DNA from: Zopfochytrium polystomum
Lineage: Eukaryota; Chytridiomycota; Chytridiomycetes; Chytridiales; Chytridiaceae
DNA: 64,000 nt
Direction: 5' to 3'
Assembly (NCBI GenBank): GCA_025765615.1
Contig: JAIVFJ010000150.1
Location: 1-64,000 of the forward strand
Positions 1-12,525 of this stretch are shown here, one piece after another. The notes under the pieces are model-generated. The model saw only the letters and a list, made by a program, of their open reading frames with translations. It had not been told where the DNA came from and made no database searches. The translations under genes and the position numbers were made by a program. How positions within the stretch are numbered: position 1 is the first letter of the stretch; each line of letters begins with the position of its first letter.

Positions 1-1261
1 ATACTTGAGCATCTTCCCTACATAAGTTTTACCTATTGTCAGGAGCGAACTCCAACTCACTCAGAGTAGACTGTTTACAATTACCAAGAATGTAATTAAG
101 TTTCAAGAGTCCTTGAGAATGATGCATCTGATTCTACTGCGGAGTGGAAGTCGTTTGGCTGTCTGTCTCGTCTAGAAATATCATAAGTAAGATACAAGAT
201 TGCGCTCATATTGTTGTTGCAAATAATACATGTCTGCTGTCCTCACGCAATCCATTCGTAGCTTCGCAATAGAAGTCTTTCCTTCATTGTTCATCCTTCT
301 TTTTCCTTCCTTTAATTTTCTGCTGAGGAATTTCGTCAGGTGAGACTCTCCAGCAAAGAACAAGAATTTTCCTTGCTTGTTATCAGTTTTCTGTCAGAAT
401 ATCTTTGAACCTTTTCACTTTTGTATTGCTTTGGTGAGTGGTGGATATGATTCTGTGGCTGCATGTGTGACTTGTGGCCCTTCTCCTTTTGTTCCTGGTA
501 ATTTTGATTGAATGTTCTTCTGTGTTTGTTCAACTTTTGATAGTGTGGTTGTGATGACGTTGTTTTTTTTCATATTCGCTTCACCAGTTCTTTATTAGCA
601 CAACTTTGATGTAAAAAGGACATATCTGGTGCAAATGACAATGTATTGTCAAAAATCATTTTCATTTTGTCCAATTGATACTGGAGTTATACTCTACCTG
701 TAATTGTTATAAAACAGTGATCAGGTTCTGCCTTTCACTCTAAAGTAATTAAAGAATAAGTGGAGCTCATAGAAAGGGGAGTTCTGGAGGGGCTGTATAC
801 TGACCTTTTTTTTTTTCCATTGATCTGATTCGACATTGAAACATTTGATGGTTCTGTTTCTTTTTTCAATAAAGCAAGGGATGCACTAGATCGTAATAGC
901 AATTTGGTAGAAGGTTTTGGGAGCAGGGTCTACACCAATTTTTTTTCTATTTTTTTTCTTCCACATTGGCTGCTGCGTGGAACAGGTTGTATTTCTTCAA
1001 CCATATGTGGGGCAATGTTGGAAAGACGGGATCGATTCATGAACGATTCGCAACTTTCTTGTAGATTATTCCCCATTTTTGGACTTTAGTTTCTCTATCA
1101 AAGATGAGCTTCCCATTGGTCACAGCCGGGTCCCATGGCCCCCCCCTTTTTTTTTTTTTGTTATTTTTTTTTGTTTCAAAACGCTTTCTGACGTTTCTTC
1201 TATACGCATAAATAATGAAATACTGTTAATAGCTTTCAGCCAAAACCAATCAAACCCACAT
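1..1261. other. Gene-free flank with a short LTR scrap
   Basis: No convincing coding region is visible on either strand. Around 50-82 the sequence matches the terminal ~30 bases of the copia family-1 LTR seen complete at 14626-15036, ending in the family's TTTACA terminus, so a decayed LTR end is likely. Pyrimidine-rich and poly-T runs (800-820, 940-960, 1147-1170) precede the transporter gene and may be its 5' UTR or promoter. No TATA box is convincing. Confidence 0.5.
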
Positions 1262-1401
1262 ATGCCGTCGTCCGCAGTCTCCTCGCCGGCGGCGCCGTCC
1301 TCGCCCGCGCCTTTGCTGGCGTCGTCGCTGTCGTCAGCGACCGCGAGAGCAGCAAAGACCACCACCACCACCACCACCACGGCCACCACCACTTCCTCCA
1401 C

Positions 1402-1432
<31 letters not shown>

Positions 1433-3551
1433 AGCAGTAGTAGCAGCAGCGCATTCCCCTCTTTCTTCGCAACCACAACTAACTCCACCCTCACAGCAGC
1501 CGGCAACTCCACCACCGCAAACAACTCGCACTCCTCCTCCTCCTCCTCCACCCCCTTCTGCCGCCCCGTCCTCCTCGGCACTCTCCTTTTCGCGATCTGC
1601 CCTCGGCGGATTCACGAGCTTTATTTCCGGCACCATCGCGGGCTACAGAACGGTGCCGTCGTCTGACTCCGCCGCCCCCGACCTCCCGTCCTCATCGTCC
1701 TCGCCCCCACGCGACCACCGGTCCAACATCGTCAACCGCAACGGCAGCAACGGAAGCGGCGGCGGCGGCGCTGGCGCCGACGACAACCACGATGACGACG
1801 ACTACGACATCGAGGATGACTACCACCGCGGTACTGGCGAGGTGACTGGCACGATCACCAGCTCGTGCATCAACCTCTCCAACACGATTCTTGGCTCTGG
1901 AATGCTGGCCATGGTGAGGAGTTTGTGGTACAGGAGGATGCTTTGTGGAGGGATCCGTCCGCGCGTTATGCCACGCTAAAAATGCCGACTTGCCTTCTTT
2001 CCTTTCAGCCATCGGCTCTTGCAAGCGTCGGCCTGATCCTAGGTTCTGTCCTCATTGGCGTCTCGGCGTACGCCTCTATTTTTGGGCTCGTGCTGCTGAG
2101 CCATTGCGCGCAGGCCGTTGGCCGCCACTCCTCCTTCTTCCAGGTTTCCAAGATTACGTACCCGGCCGCCGCGATCTGGTTCGATCTGGCCATTGCAATC
2201 AAGTGTTTCGGCGTGTCCATCTCGTACTTAGTCATCATCGGCGACTTGGTCAGTGAATGCGGCGGTGTCCCCCATCTTGACGCTTCCCTAACTTTCAGAC
2301 CATTGTTTTAACCGTTCGCCAGATGCCGAAAGTGATGCTCGCGATCTATCCGACTCTCACTGGCTACCTTCTGACCAAGGAGTTTTGGATCACGATCGCC
2401 ATCTTTGTCGTGACCCCGTTCTCGTTCGCGAAAAAACTGGATTCTCTCCGCTACACGTCCGCCCTGGCCCTCTGCGCAGTCGTGTACCTTCTCCTCATTG
2501 TCGTTGGTTTTGCACTTTTCCCGTCGTCCGACATGCCAAAACGCCCTTCGTGGTCTGAAATCAGGCTCGTCCGATTCAACTCGTTCTTCACGACACTCCC
2601 TATTTTCGTGTTTGCGTTCACGTGTCACCAGAATGTGAGTTGGACTTTTGGCCGGGCGTCCCTCGCCTCTTTTGTGTTGGCGACTAATGATTCACCCGCT
2701 ATCGGTTTTGCAGATTTTCTCAATTCACAATGAACTTATTGATAATACCGTCCCTCGGGTTGGAGCAGTCGTACGATACTCTATTTGGACTGCGTTTTCA
2801 GTTTACCAGGTCATTGGAATCATTGGCTACCTCACTTTTGGCAACGCTGTGGCGTCGAACGTTATTCAAATGTGTAAGTTGATCGAAAGAGCCTCGCCGC
2901 GGACTTCTTTCTTTACCACAAATGCACATCTCTCTCGCCACTCCGCCGGATTGTAATTCTTCTTGGATCTTGTTTCATCTTTCCTAGACCCCTCTGGGCC
3001 CATCATTACTGGCGGCCAGATTGCATTGGCAATCCTGTTTCTTCTTAGCTACCCGTTGCAGTGCCATCCGGCTCGCGCGTCACTGGACAAGGTCATATCA
3101 GGGGGTTCCCACGAGCCTATGTCGCAGTCCCGATACATCATCGTGACATCTGGGCTGCTTGCAGCAAGCTACGTTCTGGCCTGCACGGTCAAGGACTTGT
3201 CTACGGTGAGTAAGCACATTTTCCTGTGCCTCGGTGTTGTTCCTCGCATTCTCAAACAAACACACCGAAATCCCCCCCCCCCCCCCCCCCCCCCTCAACA
3301 AACGCGTCTGTCCCCAGGTGCTCTCGTTGGTCGGGGCGACCGGATCGACGGCCATCTGCTACATCCTCCCCGGGATCCTCTACTACCGGCTTAGGGAGAA
3401 CACGGACCTCCCGGGCTCGCGGCGGTGGGACTCGATGAAGTCGGGCGCGGTGGGGCTGGCCGCGTTCGGGATTGTGTTTATGGTCCTTTCGCTCTCGATG
3501 CAGCTCTCTGCGATCTTTGGCGGCAGCAAGGACGGCGGCGGCGGTCACTAG
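1262..3551 (+). CDS. SLC38/AVT-type amino acid transporter
   Basis: Predicted multi-pass amino acid permease of the AAAP superfamily (SLC38 in animals, Avt in fungi), which moves neutral or basic amino acids across vacuolar or plasma membranes. Proposed exons are 1262-1913, 2009-2248, 2299-2634, 2714-2873, 2988-3205 and 3318-3551; every junction is GT-AG and phases agree. The diagnostic first helix reads NLSNTILGSGMLAMPSAL across the first junction. Later segments include IGYLTFGNAV and LLSYPLQCHPARASLDKV, typical of the family. About ten hydrophobic helices follow a Ser/Thr-rich then Asp-rich N-terminus of roughly 200 residues, presumably cytosolic. The start is the ATG at 1262. The reading frame must skip one base in the C run near 1551-1556, where the next frame continues with a plausible sequence. 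Substrate and membrane cannot be told from sequence. Confidence 0.88.
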
Positions 3552-3975
3552 GGCGGGTTGGAAATAGCTTGTGTGTGGGAGAGATAGTTGAGAGCAGGTT
3601 GTTCTAAGGGGGAATCTCTGTGTGCTTCTTGCGCGGGTCTCCGTTCTTTGTTCGCTGGTTTTTTTTTTTTTTGTTTTTTTTTCTTTTTGGTCTTCTCCCC
3701 CGCCCACTGACACAGGCGCTCCCGCAACAGCCGTCCTCCTCACCTCTTCCTTATACTCTTTCTCTCTCCGTCTCTCTGTCTCTCCGTCTCTCTCTCCGTC
3801 TCTCTCTCTCTCTCTCTCTCGTACTAACCTTGAGTCTCACACCGTTGCTACCGACGGTGGAATTTCAATAAAGTCGCACTTCTGTCCCTCTTGGCGGCTT
3901 GGAGACACTGACATTTGGAGGGAGAGAGCGAGAGAGACTGACAGACAGACAGACAGACAGACAGAGAGAGAGACG

Positions 3976-4033
<58 letters not shown>

Positions 4034-4075
4034 AAGCGAGACGAAGAGACATGGCAGCAACAAGAAAAAATACAC
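3552..4075. repeat. Intergenic CT and GA microsatellites
   Basis: The spacer between the transporter and the KICS2-like gene holds a (CT)n-rich stretch (about 3755-3822) on the + strand, then GACA repeats (about 3940-3962) and a (GA)n run (about 3984-4030) immediately 5' of the next start codon. The GA tract therefore lies in the likely 5' UTR or core promoter of the downstream gene. No coding sequence is supported. Confidence 0.8.
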
Positions 4076-7000
4076 ATGGACGCGGCCGCCGCTCTCGAGT
4101 GCGCCCTTGACGACCTCATCACGGCCGTCCTGGGCGGCACGCCTTCCTCGTCCTCGTCGTCGTCGTCGTCGTCCTCGACGGCGTCATGGTCGCCGCCGTC
4201 TCACGCTACCGCCACCACATCAACCGCCACCAGCACCAGCAGCAGCAGCCAGACCAGCCCCACCAACCACCTCGCCCTCGCTGGCCCTTCGCCTGCACAG
4301 CAGCATCACAGGCCGGCGTCCACAGCCACCACCACCCTCACCACCACCCAGCCGCCTCCCGCCTCGTCGGTGCCCGCTTCCGCCGCCGCCGCTACACGCC
4401 AGCAGACACTCCGCCCCCAGCAGCAGCAGCAACAACAGCCGCCGCCGCCGCCGCCACCGCGCCACGCCTCGTCCTCGTCCGTGACCTCGGCATCCTCGGC
4501 GTCCTCGCCGCCTTCATCTTCGCTGCTCTCCTTCACCAACACGTCGCCCACCTCCGCGTCGATCCTCTCCGCCGTCGCGCTCGCGTCCGCCTCGATCGCC
4601 GGCGGCGGCAGTGGTAGTGGCGTTGGCGGCGGGCGTCGGCGTTGGCGGGATCAGCACGGCGGCCGCCGCCGCGCGGTCCGAGATCAAGGCCGCGGCGATC
4701 GCGTTTGGCAAGGTAGGGGGCGGTTTTTCCTACCCGCACGGGGAATTTTTGTTTCCCGCACACACCAATCGCCGCCCCTGTCCCCCCACCTATAGGCGAT
4801 CCATGCGATCCCCCGCGATCGGCGGCGTGCTGTCGGCCGCCGGGATCACGCACAAGCTGCCGTGGAGCGAAGTTGCGGTGTACAGCCTGGACTTGCTTGC
4901 GCCGCAGACCGTGTTCAACAGGAAGGAGGTGAGGGCGGACCGGGAGTGGTGCGTGAAGTGGGCTGGGCGGGCTGGAAGTGCAACGCTGAACACTTGCCAA
5001 AATCAACAACTCCCCTCCCCCCCCCCAAAAAAAAACTCAATCAACTTAGCTACCGTCCGAGACGTACGCGAACATGACCGCAAAACTAAAGGCCGAGATG
5101 CAAAAGCCGGCGTGGGCGCTGTCGCGGCCGGCGGCAAACGCGCTCAAGCGACTCCAGACGCTTCTGGAGGTGCGCGTCGGGCTGATTTCCGCGTGAGTGT
5201 GCGTGCGCGGGGGTCGCAGGCGTGCGCTCTTGGCTGTTGGATGCGTGCGCTCCTCGCTGAACACCTCATCTCCTCTGATTTGCTCTTGCTCGTCAACTGA
5301 GCTAACCACAAAAAAAAAATTCCCCCATCTAATCTGCTGAAAAATTAGGCTAACGGGCATGATGAAGGACTCGACTGGTGCGACGATGGGAGTCTCCGGG
5401 GCCAGCGCGGGCGTCACAAGTGCAGCTGGTGGGGCCGCGGCGGGTGGGCCTGGAGTTGGTGCCCGCGCCGACTGCGTCGACAAGATTGAGATGTTGCAGG
5501 CGCTCGAAGACAAGTTGGCTAGCGGACCGCCAAGCAGGATTGCGATGACCATGATGTAAGTGGGGAGTCTGTGATGTCCACTCTTTTGTGGCTTTGCTCC
5601 AACGACTCGACTTCCCCCTTGATGTGACGCGAAACATGAAACAACAGGGCGGAGTGCCGCATATTTAAGCACGCCTTGCTGGGCGAGGCGTTCACCCGCG
5701 AGCACAACTTGAAGGACGCCAGCCTGCATCTCTTCATGGCAAGGCAAGAAACAGCGGCTTGGACTCGCTTGGTTAGTGTCATCACAAACTCTCCAAACCG
5801 TTTTGAACATTTTTTTCTTCTTTCCTCCCGCTTTCCATGCATTCTCGTTACTTGTGACGGCTTGGCCAAAATGCGTCCACCCAGCCATCATGGGCAAGGC
5901 CGGGCGCACCGTCACGGCCCCTGCCACCACTCATCGCGCGGCTCGACCGCTATGTCTCCTCAATCGCGTCAAAGATGGGTCTCATGTTCAACGCTATAAT
6001 GCGCTCGGTTTCCCTTCGATCATCGAAACCCGACGAGACCTTGATCTCGTCGCGGCCCAGCAGATCGTAAGTGTTTCTTGGTCAGCGCATTGTATTTTCG
6101 CCTTGAAGAGAAGCTCGCCATCATGGCCGTGATTACTGATTGGCTCTCGTTGTCATCTCATAACTAACTTCATTTCGCGTTTGGTATCAGAATCGAGAAC
6201 TTTGTGCAAAAATCCAAGGCTCTCAACGTGTCCCTAATCTATCTGGTTTCGGATTTGACGCCGTTCGTCCCGACCGGATTTCAGTGTGCAACTCATGCGA
6301 CGTACACCCCGCCAACCGGACTGAATCGGTTTCCGGCTGTGTTCAGCTATCCTCCGGTTCGTTACCCCACGGGTAATTTAAAGAAAGAGAGGAAAAACTT
6401 ATACCCTACTTTGGCCAATTTCGCCAAACCAAATCCCACCACACCCCTTTTTACAGGAGCCTCCCCGCGACCACTGGCCCAACATCGTCTCCATAATCCA
6501 ATCCCACCGCGACCTCTCGCAAATCCCAGCAACCAGAACCCTCTCGTCCATCGAGATCCCGCGGACTTTCCCCACCGTGCCTGAATCCTTCCTGAACCCG
6601 TCGGGCGTCGCCCCAAGCGTTGCCGGCTCGCGCAGGTCCTCCGCCTACGATCCGGACGAGGTCGCGGCCGCTTTTCCAGACTTTGCGCTGCGCGGCGGTG
6701 GGACGGGCGGTAGCCGGCGGTCGGGATTCGGCGGCGGAAGTGACCTTGGCGGCGGCGGCAGCGGCGGCGGGGGCGGGGGCAGCGGCAACCCGTCTCCGCA
6801 GGCGCCGCCGTCCGAGATCACAACGACGAGGGAACGGCCTGGCCGCGAGAGCATCTCCAGCGACGACTCGAGCTACCGCCCCGCCTCGTTGATGATGCGC
6901 GGCGGACGAGTCGGCGGAGGCGGCGGCGGGGACGCCAGCGCAGTCAGCACAGCGTCCTGGCGCGTCCCGTCGCCCGTGCCCCCGCCGCCGCCGCTGCACG

Positions 7001-8178
7001 TCGCGCACTCGGCGGCCGCAGCCGGGAAAGACCACCACCCCCACCACCACCACCACCCATCGACACCAGCAACTACCACCAGCGCCCCGTCCGCGCTCCC
7101 AAACGCGTCCCCCGCCCTCTCCGCCGCGTCCGTATCGTCGATCGCCCCGGCTCTCGCTTCTGTGTTCCGCCTCGCCGCCCCCTCGCCCGCACCGCCGCCC
7201 TCCGCTGAACTCTCTTTGCAGGACCAGCAGCAACAGCAGCAACAGCAACAGCAACTTCAGCAACAACAGCAACAGCCGCCCCCGCCACAAGCCAGCCCCT
7301 TCCCGCGCCCTTGGTCTCCCGCGCTCACCAGCGGCGGCGGAAGCGGCACGGTGCGGCGCTCGTCGGTCATGAGCTTCCTCGCCGGGTTCTGGCGGACCGC
7401 CAGCGCCGGCGCGGTAGACGACGGCGGCGCCGCGGCGTCGTCCGAGGCGGCGACGGCGACTGCGGCAGAGGCGGCGGGAGAGGCGGCGGCGTCGCCGTTG
7501 TCGGTAGAGCGAGCGGAACCCGCTTCTAGCAGCAGCGGCGGTAACGGCGGTAGCGGTAACGGTGGAGTCAAGCCGTACCAGCAGTCGGCGCTGCGGGTGG
7601 CCCGCAGCCTCAGCGTCGGCGGCGGCAGCAAGCTGAGCGCGGCGTTCGGCGGCGGCGGCAGCAGCACTACCACCACCACCACCACCACCACTACCTCTCA
7701 GACGACGACGGGCGGGTACTGGCAGGCGGCGGCGGCCGCCGCGCTGTCGGTGTCACCCCCGGCGGCGGCGGCTGCGGCTGCTGCCGCCGCGGCGCTGGCC
7801 GGCACAGCCGCCGCGACGGGTGGCGCGGCCGCAGGCCCGGCGACGGTGGCGTTCTACGACGTCAAGGTCGACACGACGTACGTGCTGTCGCGCGTGGACG
7901 TGCGGCTGGTCGCGGTGGTGCTGTTCCGCGGACGTATCGGCGGCGGTCCCGCGGCGGACGGAAAGGGCGGCGTCGGCGGTGCGGGTGGGAGCAGCGGCGG
8001 CGGGGGTGGCGGTGGAGCGGCGGGGTCGGGGCAGGGCGCGGGCGCGGGCGGCGGCGGCGGTGGAGGAGGAGGGGGCGGGGGCGGGGGCGGACGTGTGGTG
8101 CTTGGCAAGGACACGGTGGTGTTTTTGAAGGAGCTTACGGCGGCCGTTAGGCACCGGGACGTGTGGGGGACGCCGTGA
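4076..8178 (+). CDS. KICS2/C12orf66-like KICSTOR subunit
   Basis: Likely homolog of KICS2 (C12orf66, DUF2003), a subunit of KICSTOR, which in animals holds the GATOR1 complex on lysosomes so that TORC1 responds to amino acids. Exons: 4076-4712, 4796-4928, 5050-5192, 5349-5555, 5648-5771, 5885-6066, 6191-6356, 6457-8178. Family features in order: a helical N-terminal half; the LFMARQETAAW helix; RYVSSIASKMGLMFNAIM; IENFVQKSKALNVSLIYLV, matching the human FIRKYDAANVSLIF region; RFPAVFSYP; DHWPNIVSII, matching MHWPNVIMIM; and a C-terminal strand FYDVKVDTTYVLSRVDVRLV, matching [20 protein letters not shown]. Large Gln, Gly, Ser and His tracts fill about 330 residues between the last two blocks. 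Two one-base skips are needed (about 4600-4640 and in the C run at 4810-4814). Exon 2 is 133 bases with phase 0 at both ends, which independently supports one extra base. Intron 7 uses a GTTCGT donor. Confidence 0.78.
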
Positions 8179-8741
8179 CGGAGTGGGGTGGGGGGTGGGG
8201 AGCGGTTGGGGGAGTGGGGCGGGAAGGGTGAAAGGCCTGCCTGGCGGCGAGTTTCCGTACGTGCACGGCAAAAACTACGCGAGGTGCTTTTGAACGGAAA
8301 ATCGGCAGGACACTGGTCTGTTTTAAACATTGTAGCATTTTTTTTTTTCTGTTCGGTTGACATACGTTGGCAATTGGTGTGTGGAGCGAGCCCAAGTCAT
8401 TGACTTGAATTTGAATTGAGTGCAGTCGTGCCAACGTTTTTCGGCGGAAGGGAACAACGCTGAAAAATACGTTTGTGAACCCCACAACGTGAGAAAAGAG
8501 AACCCGCTCGTTGTCGGCTCTTATCCTCTCAATTCTTTTTTTTTTTGTTATTTTATTTTTTTTGCTTCATCCCTCAAGAAATATTGTCACCCTTCTTCAT
8601 TCATCGTTTCCAAGATAAGGTTTTCTCTATATTCATTTCCTAACCCACTCTTTTAGTTTTGCAGTTCAAAACCTCTCTAGGGGTGATCCTTCTCTCTCGT
8701 GCTGTCCTTTATGTGTTTTCCGTGCCCAGTGCAAAAAGTCT
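8179..8741. other. 3' flank of the KICS2-like gene, no gene seen
   Basis: AT-richer sequence after the stop codon at 8178. It contains poly-T runs near 8340 and 8530-8560 and no credible open reading frame. It probably includes the 3' UTR, but no clear AATAAA signal lies close to the stop. Confidence 0.5.
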
Positions 8742-8885
8742 GGTGTCAAACAGTCAACTCTGAGTGAGCACAAGTGGAAGGAGTGAACGACGTGAAGGAT
8801 GTTGTGTTCTGGATGGTCCCTTTTCCCAAACTTGGAGACGGAAGAAAAACCCCTGTTGTGAATAATTGATACATAAACTTGTTGC
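8742..8885 (-). repeat. Fragment of copia family-1 LTR
   Basis: Resembles the left ~145 bases of the LTR at 14626-15036: the same order of a TCAACAGTC-like start, GAGTGAG, GGAAGGAGTGAA, GGTCC, CCCAACTTGGAGA and TATTGATACATAA blocks. It is diverged and cut off at its right end. Confidence 0.7.
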
Positions 8886-11368
8886 AGGCATCATCTGGCT
8901 TCACAATGCAATAGAACTTCCCTCACGACAACAAGCAAGAGCCACTTGTCATCCATCACCTGCTGAGCCCCCTTACGTTCACTGAGCCCGCTCTCACCTT
9001 TCGCAATTTTGACATGGGCAGTAGCCTAATCTGGCTTATCCCTACCCTCTGACTTTATGGACAGCTCTTCCCCTCCTTTATTCTGACCTCCCACTGACTT
9101 ACTTCTCTATTTTCTTGTCTCTGCGTTTGTCCCCTTCTCCTTTGATCATTGTGGCTTTATGTGCTGTGGAGATGCCTGACGATCCTGTAAGTCTGTAGCG
9201 CATGGGGTGGGTTTGCTGAGGTGACACCTGGATGTAGTCTATTGTGGTTCACCATTGATGGCTCTTTCTCTTCCTACTGGGCCATTCAGGCTGGAACAAT
9301 TAAAAAAGAAAAAAAAAAATTTCTAACTCCTTGTGAGAATGTTGGTGCGTCGAGCAACTGAGTAAGCCTTGCCAGGGGAATGAAGAACCTCATTGTGCCA
9401 TTCATGCATGCAGGAGTAAGAATCCCAATTAGCAGAAATGGAAGGACGGAGAATAGGTCGGCGTTTTCATGTGCCTGGCGATATGAGATCGCGCAATGTG
9501 GAATGTTAGTTAATCTTGAGGACAATAAATGCAACAAGGACAAAGTTGTGTGCCTACATGAAGATTAGAAGTCCCCACAATGCTCAGAATGGAGCCGTGT
9601 ATCTTCTGATGGAGCCAGCGTGGCAATTGGCTGAAACGTTCGTTTAAAAGAAGCTGACCCTCAGTGGTCTGCAGGCACTGCTCTCTGATCTTGTGGAATA
9701 TTCTGGGGAAGATCCTCTGATCCCAATGGTGCATATAATCAAGGGCGCAGTTCTGGAACATATTAAAGTCTCCGGAGGTATGCGAGAAAAGTTTGGCCAA
9801 AAGACACCAGGCAACGAGATGGGGTACCCATATGAGAACTAGAAAAGCATTGGCTGCACACTTGTGTGAAAGTTCATCGTCTTAGTACCTTTGAGCCTCT
9901 CTGTCTCCATCAAGGGTGTGATTGAGAAGGTCTGCATGGTCTTCCTGGGATTGACGTTGATGTCAAACCAAAGTCCCATGGGACCTCACAGAGCAGGCAG
10001 GCCAGGCGTTTCCTGTTGTGCCACTTAAGCCCAGAACTTTGTACTACTCAGCAGGTCGCTGACAAAGACTGCCAGGGGGTGTTCCACATGCAGGGACTCT
10101 GCCTTTCCCCGCACAGAAGTATACCAATAAATCTGTTATCCTGGAGACGTTGCGGATCCGGTACCTGATTGGACACCTTGTGGAATAAAGTGATTCTGGT
10201 GACGCCTTGTTTGGCCCCAGAGGTATTGATGGTATCATTGCAACCAGAACTTTTGCACTGCGTTGGTAGCGTTGGCCAGAAGAAATGTTGGCAAAGCTCA
10301 AGTACACCGGATGGAAACTCGTCGGCAGGCACCACCCACTTGCGACCCATCTGAGGACAAAATTAGCCCAAGAAGGTGTGAACCCCCAGCCAGGCTTCCC
10401 TCAACCTCTCGCCACCTAATAAGGAACCAGTTCAATATTGGAAAAGTAAGAAACATGGGATGGAAAAGGTGACTTACCAAGTTCCATTGTAAATCTCGCT
10501 GTGCTTAATATCTGTAGCTGGGGCAGCTGGGACGCCACTGGCACCCTGGTTGGCCTCACCGGCAGGCCGGAAACAAGAGTGGTCATGTTTTTTGCAAGGA
10601 TGTAAAGCACAGCCTCAATGATGTTGGTGACAAAATACTCCAAAGGCGGCACGTGAGCCTGTCTGGAATGTTAGCAACAATATCACAATACTTCAACTTA
10701 CATTGACAGAGCTCTGTACATGCTTCTGTGATAGACTGTTTTCTTTGGCCCACATTACTTGTTCCAGTCCCAAACTAGTCCTCCCAGGAAGATTTCCAAA
10801 AGGCAGAAACCCCGTCCGCTGCAGACATTGATATCGACCCATTTGACGACCCAATTAAGAAATCCCTCTCAACCTCCCCAAGGAAGGGATGACACAGATT
10901 CTGTTGGTTGTGAGTCGCATAAGCAGGAGGGTCCTTGTAAATGGGAATTGCATTCTCCTTGGGGCTTGAGTGAGTTATACCCTGGGATGACAAATTGTCT
11001 TAATCAAGAGTTAGCTGCTCCCACAAAAGGCAAGCAGATAACGCCGCATAGCACGAGATTGTCGAGCTTCCTGATACTGAAAGATCTCTTGTGCAAAGCA
11101 AGTCCAGCAGGGCTGAGGTATATGTAGCAGCAGCAATCGCACTGGTGCAACTGTGGTGCCAAGATCATCTCAGGTTGACAAGTCCAACCACAATCTTTTC
11201 TATTCAAGCAAAGTCTGGCTCCCTAGAGCAGACCCTGCGTCATCCACAGAATACCTGCCCTCTCCAACATCTTCCAACATAACATGTGGTCACTCCTTTG
11301 GTTGTTTCCGTGCAAACATTACCATCACTGCATTGTCTTCTAAAGCCGCCAACAAATTGTCTTCCAAA
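8886..11368. other. Unassigned, probably decayed repeat DNA
   Basis: About 2.5 kb with only short open frames on both strands. Minus-strand frames at 9510-9800, 10048-10350 and 10416-10652 have ordinary amino acid composition and could be pieces of a broken gene or transposon, but I recognise no domain. The region sits between two copia LTR fragments, so transposon origin is likely but unproven. Confidence 0.35.
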
Positions 11369-11614
11369 TGTTAGGCGGAACTGACTGGTTAGCAGCAAGA
11401 GGCACAAGACGGACCCAAACCTATTGTGACTGTCAGTTATCGTTCTCACGATGCCCATGGGAGAGCGAGCCACCGCCAATGCAGACCTGGGCGCTGGCTT
11501 GCGCTGATGACAAATACTTCGAGTATTAAGTGGAACGGAAACCTGGTGTCAACAGTTTTCCTCCTCCTCTGCTCAAGCAGATAATATAGGAGACGTTTTT
11601 ACCCTGTGCTGCTT
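11369..11614 (+). repeat. Copia family-1 LTR, 3' end lost
   Basis: Starts TGTTAGGCGG, the exact terminus of the LTR bounded at 15036, and matches it through the TTTTTACCCTGTG block, then diverges. It lies about 50 bases from the 3' end of the tRNA-Val gene at 11666, a placement reminiscent of retrotransposons that integrate near Pol III genes. Confidence 0.8.
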
Positions 11615-11665
11615 TTGCCAACAGCACAAAGAGACAGTAGAGCTGGGACAACAAAGAGGAGAATT

Positions 11666-11739
11666 TGGTCACATCCAGACTCGAACTGGAGACCGTCTGT
11701 GTGTTAGACAGACGTGATAACCAACTACACCATGTGACC
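11666..11739 (-). tRNA. tRNA-Val (AAC)
   Basis: Folds fully as a 74-nt tRNA. The acceptor stem GGTCACA pairs perfectly with TGTGACC, with discriminator A. The D arm is short, the anticodon stem TCTGT/ACAGA closes a CTAACAC loop giving anticodon AAC, the variable loop has five bases, and the T stem TCCAG/CTGGA is perfect with a TTCGAGT loop. No intron. Confidence 0.92.
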
Positions 11740-12431
11740 AGTTCAAACAATTCATGGAGTTTGCGTAATGTTGTGATAAGAATGACAACAACCAGTTAAG
11801 CCAAGTAAACAAATAGGCTAGCATGCCTGACTCTTCTATGGTGCTGAGACTTTGCCTTGTGGAAAATGTGTCTCACTTAGGAACAGCATACAATTAAAGA
11901 AGCTGGGTGCATATCTGTGCCTCACTGTAAATGAAAGGGGGGAAAAGAAAAAAACTAAAACTGCTTTCCTGATTAAGTGCAAGTGGTATGACTTGAACAC
12001 AGTTCTGGAGTGTGCACACAATCAATGGGCAGTGCTGGAGAACAGCTTCCTTTAAGGCTGGCATCTGAGAAAGTGGAGACTGGACCTCTGCTGGACAGAT
12101 AACTGCCCACATCCGCCTCATGGATAATTCCCAGTCACAGATCTGCAAAAAGACCGAACATCTGCCCAAATCCGCGGACAAAGTCGAGACCTCCGCCCTC
12201 CACCAGATATCTTAGTCTTTAAACAGAAATGAGAAAACCATATCTGTGTGTATTCCTGGATACGGAGCTCTTAGTATCTGGTCTGAATCCAGCAGATGCC
12301 AGCCTTTGCCTCCCTCCTGGGTGGTTTCAGATTGATTGGAAAATAACCCAGAAATGCAGATCAATGCGGGAAGCGCTCCCTGCCGGTAAGGCTCAATAGT
12401 GGGATAGAAAAAGCTCAATTCCTGCCAGCGG

Positions 12432-12525
12432 TGCCTTCTACCAGAATCGAACTGGTGACCTTCTCCTGCCGTCAGGATTCAATCCTGATACTAGGGAGAC
12501 GCTCTGCCAACTGAGCCAAGAAGAC
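12432..12525 (-). tRNA. tRNA-Thr (AGT) with a ~21-nt intron
   Basis: The acceptor stem GTCTTCT pairs with AGAAGGC (one G-T), discriminator A. The D stem is GCTC/GAGC, the anticodon stem TCTCC/GGAGA, and the T stem ACCAG/CTGGT with a TTCGATT loop. The interval between the anticodon stem halves is 28 bases. This fits a 7-base loop with anticodon AGT plus an intron of about 21 bases starting one base 3' of the anticodon, the canonical position. A run of five T on the minus strand (12406-12410) can serve as Pol III terminator. Confidence 0.88.

Noticed and set aside
3899..4075. Open frame through the GA/GACA microsatellite upstream of the KICS2-like start
   Set aside because: It encodes only Arg/Glu/Asp/Thr repeats from the microsatellite; the first credible Met is at 4076.
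6357..6456. GTAATT donor at 6373 for KICS2 intron 7
   Set aside because: It gives the wrong phase for the next exon; the GTTCGT donor at 6357 keeps phase and matches donors in other genes here.
9510..10652. Minus-strand frames considered as a broken host gene
   Set aside because: No recognisable motif and no consistent splice model, so left as unassigned.
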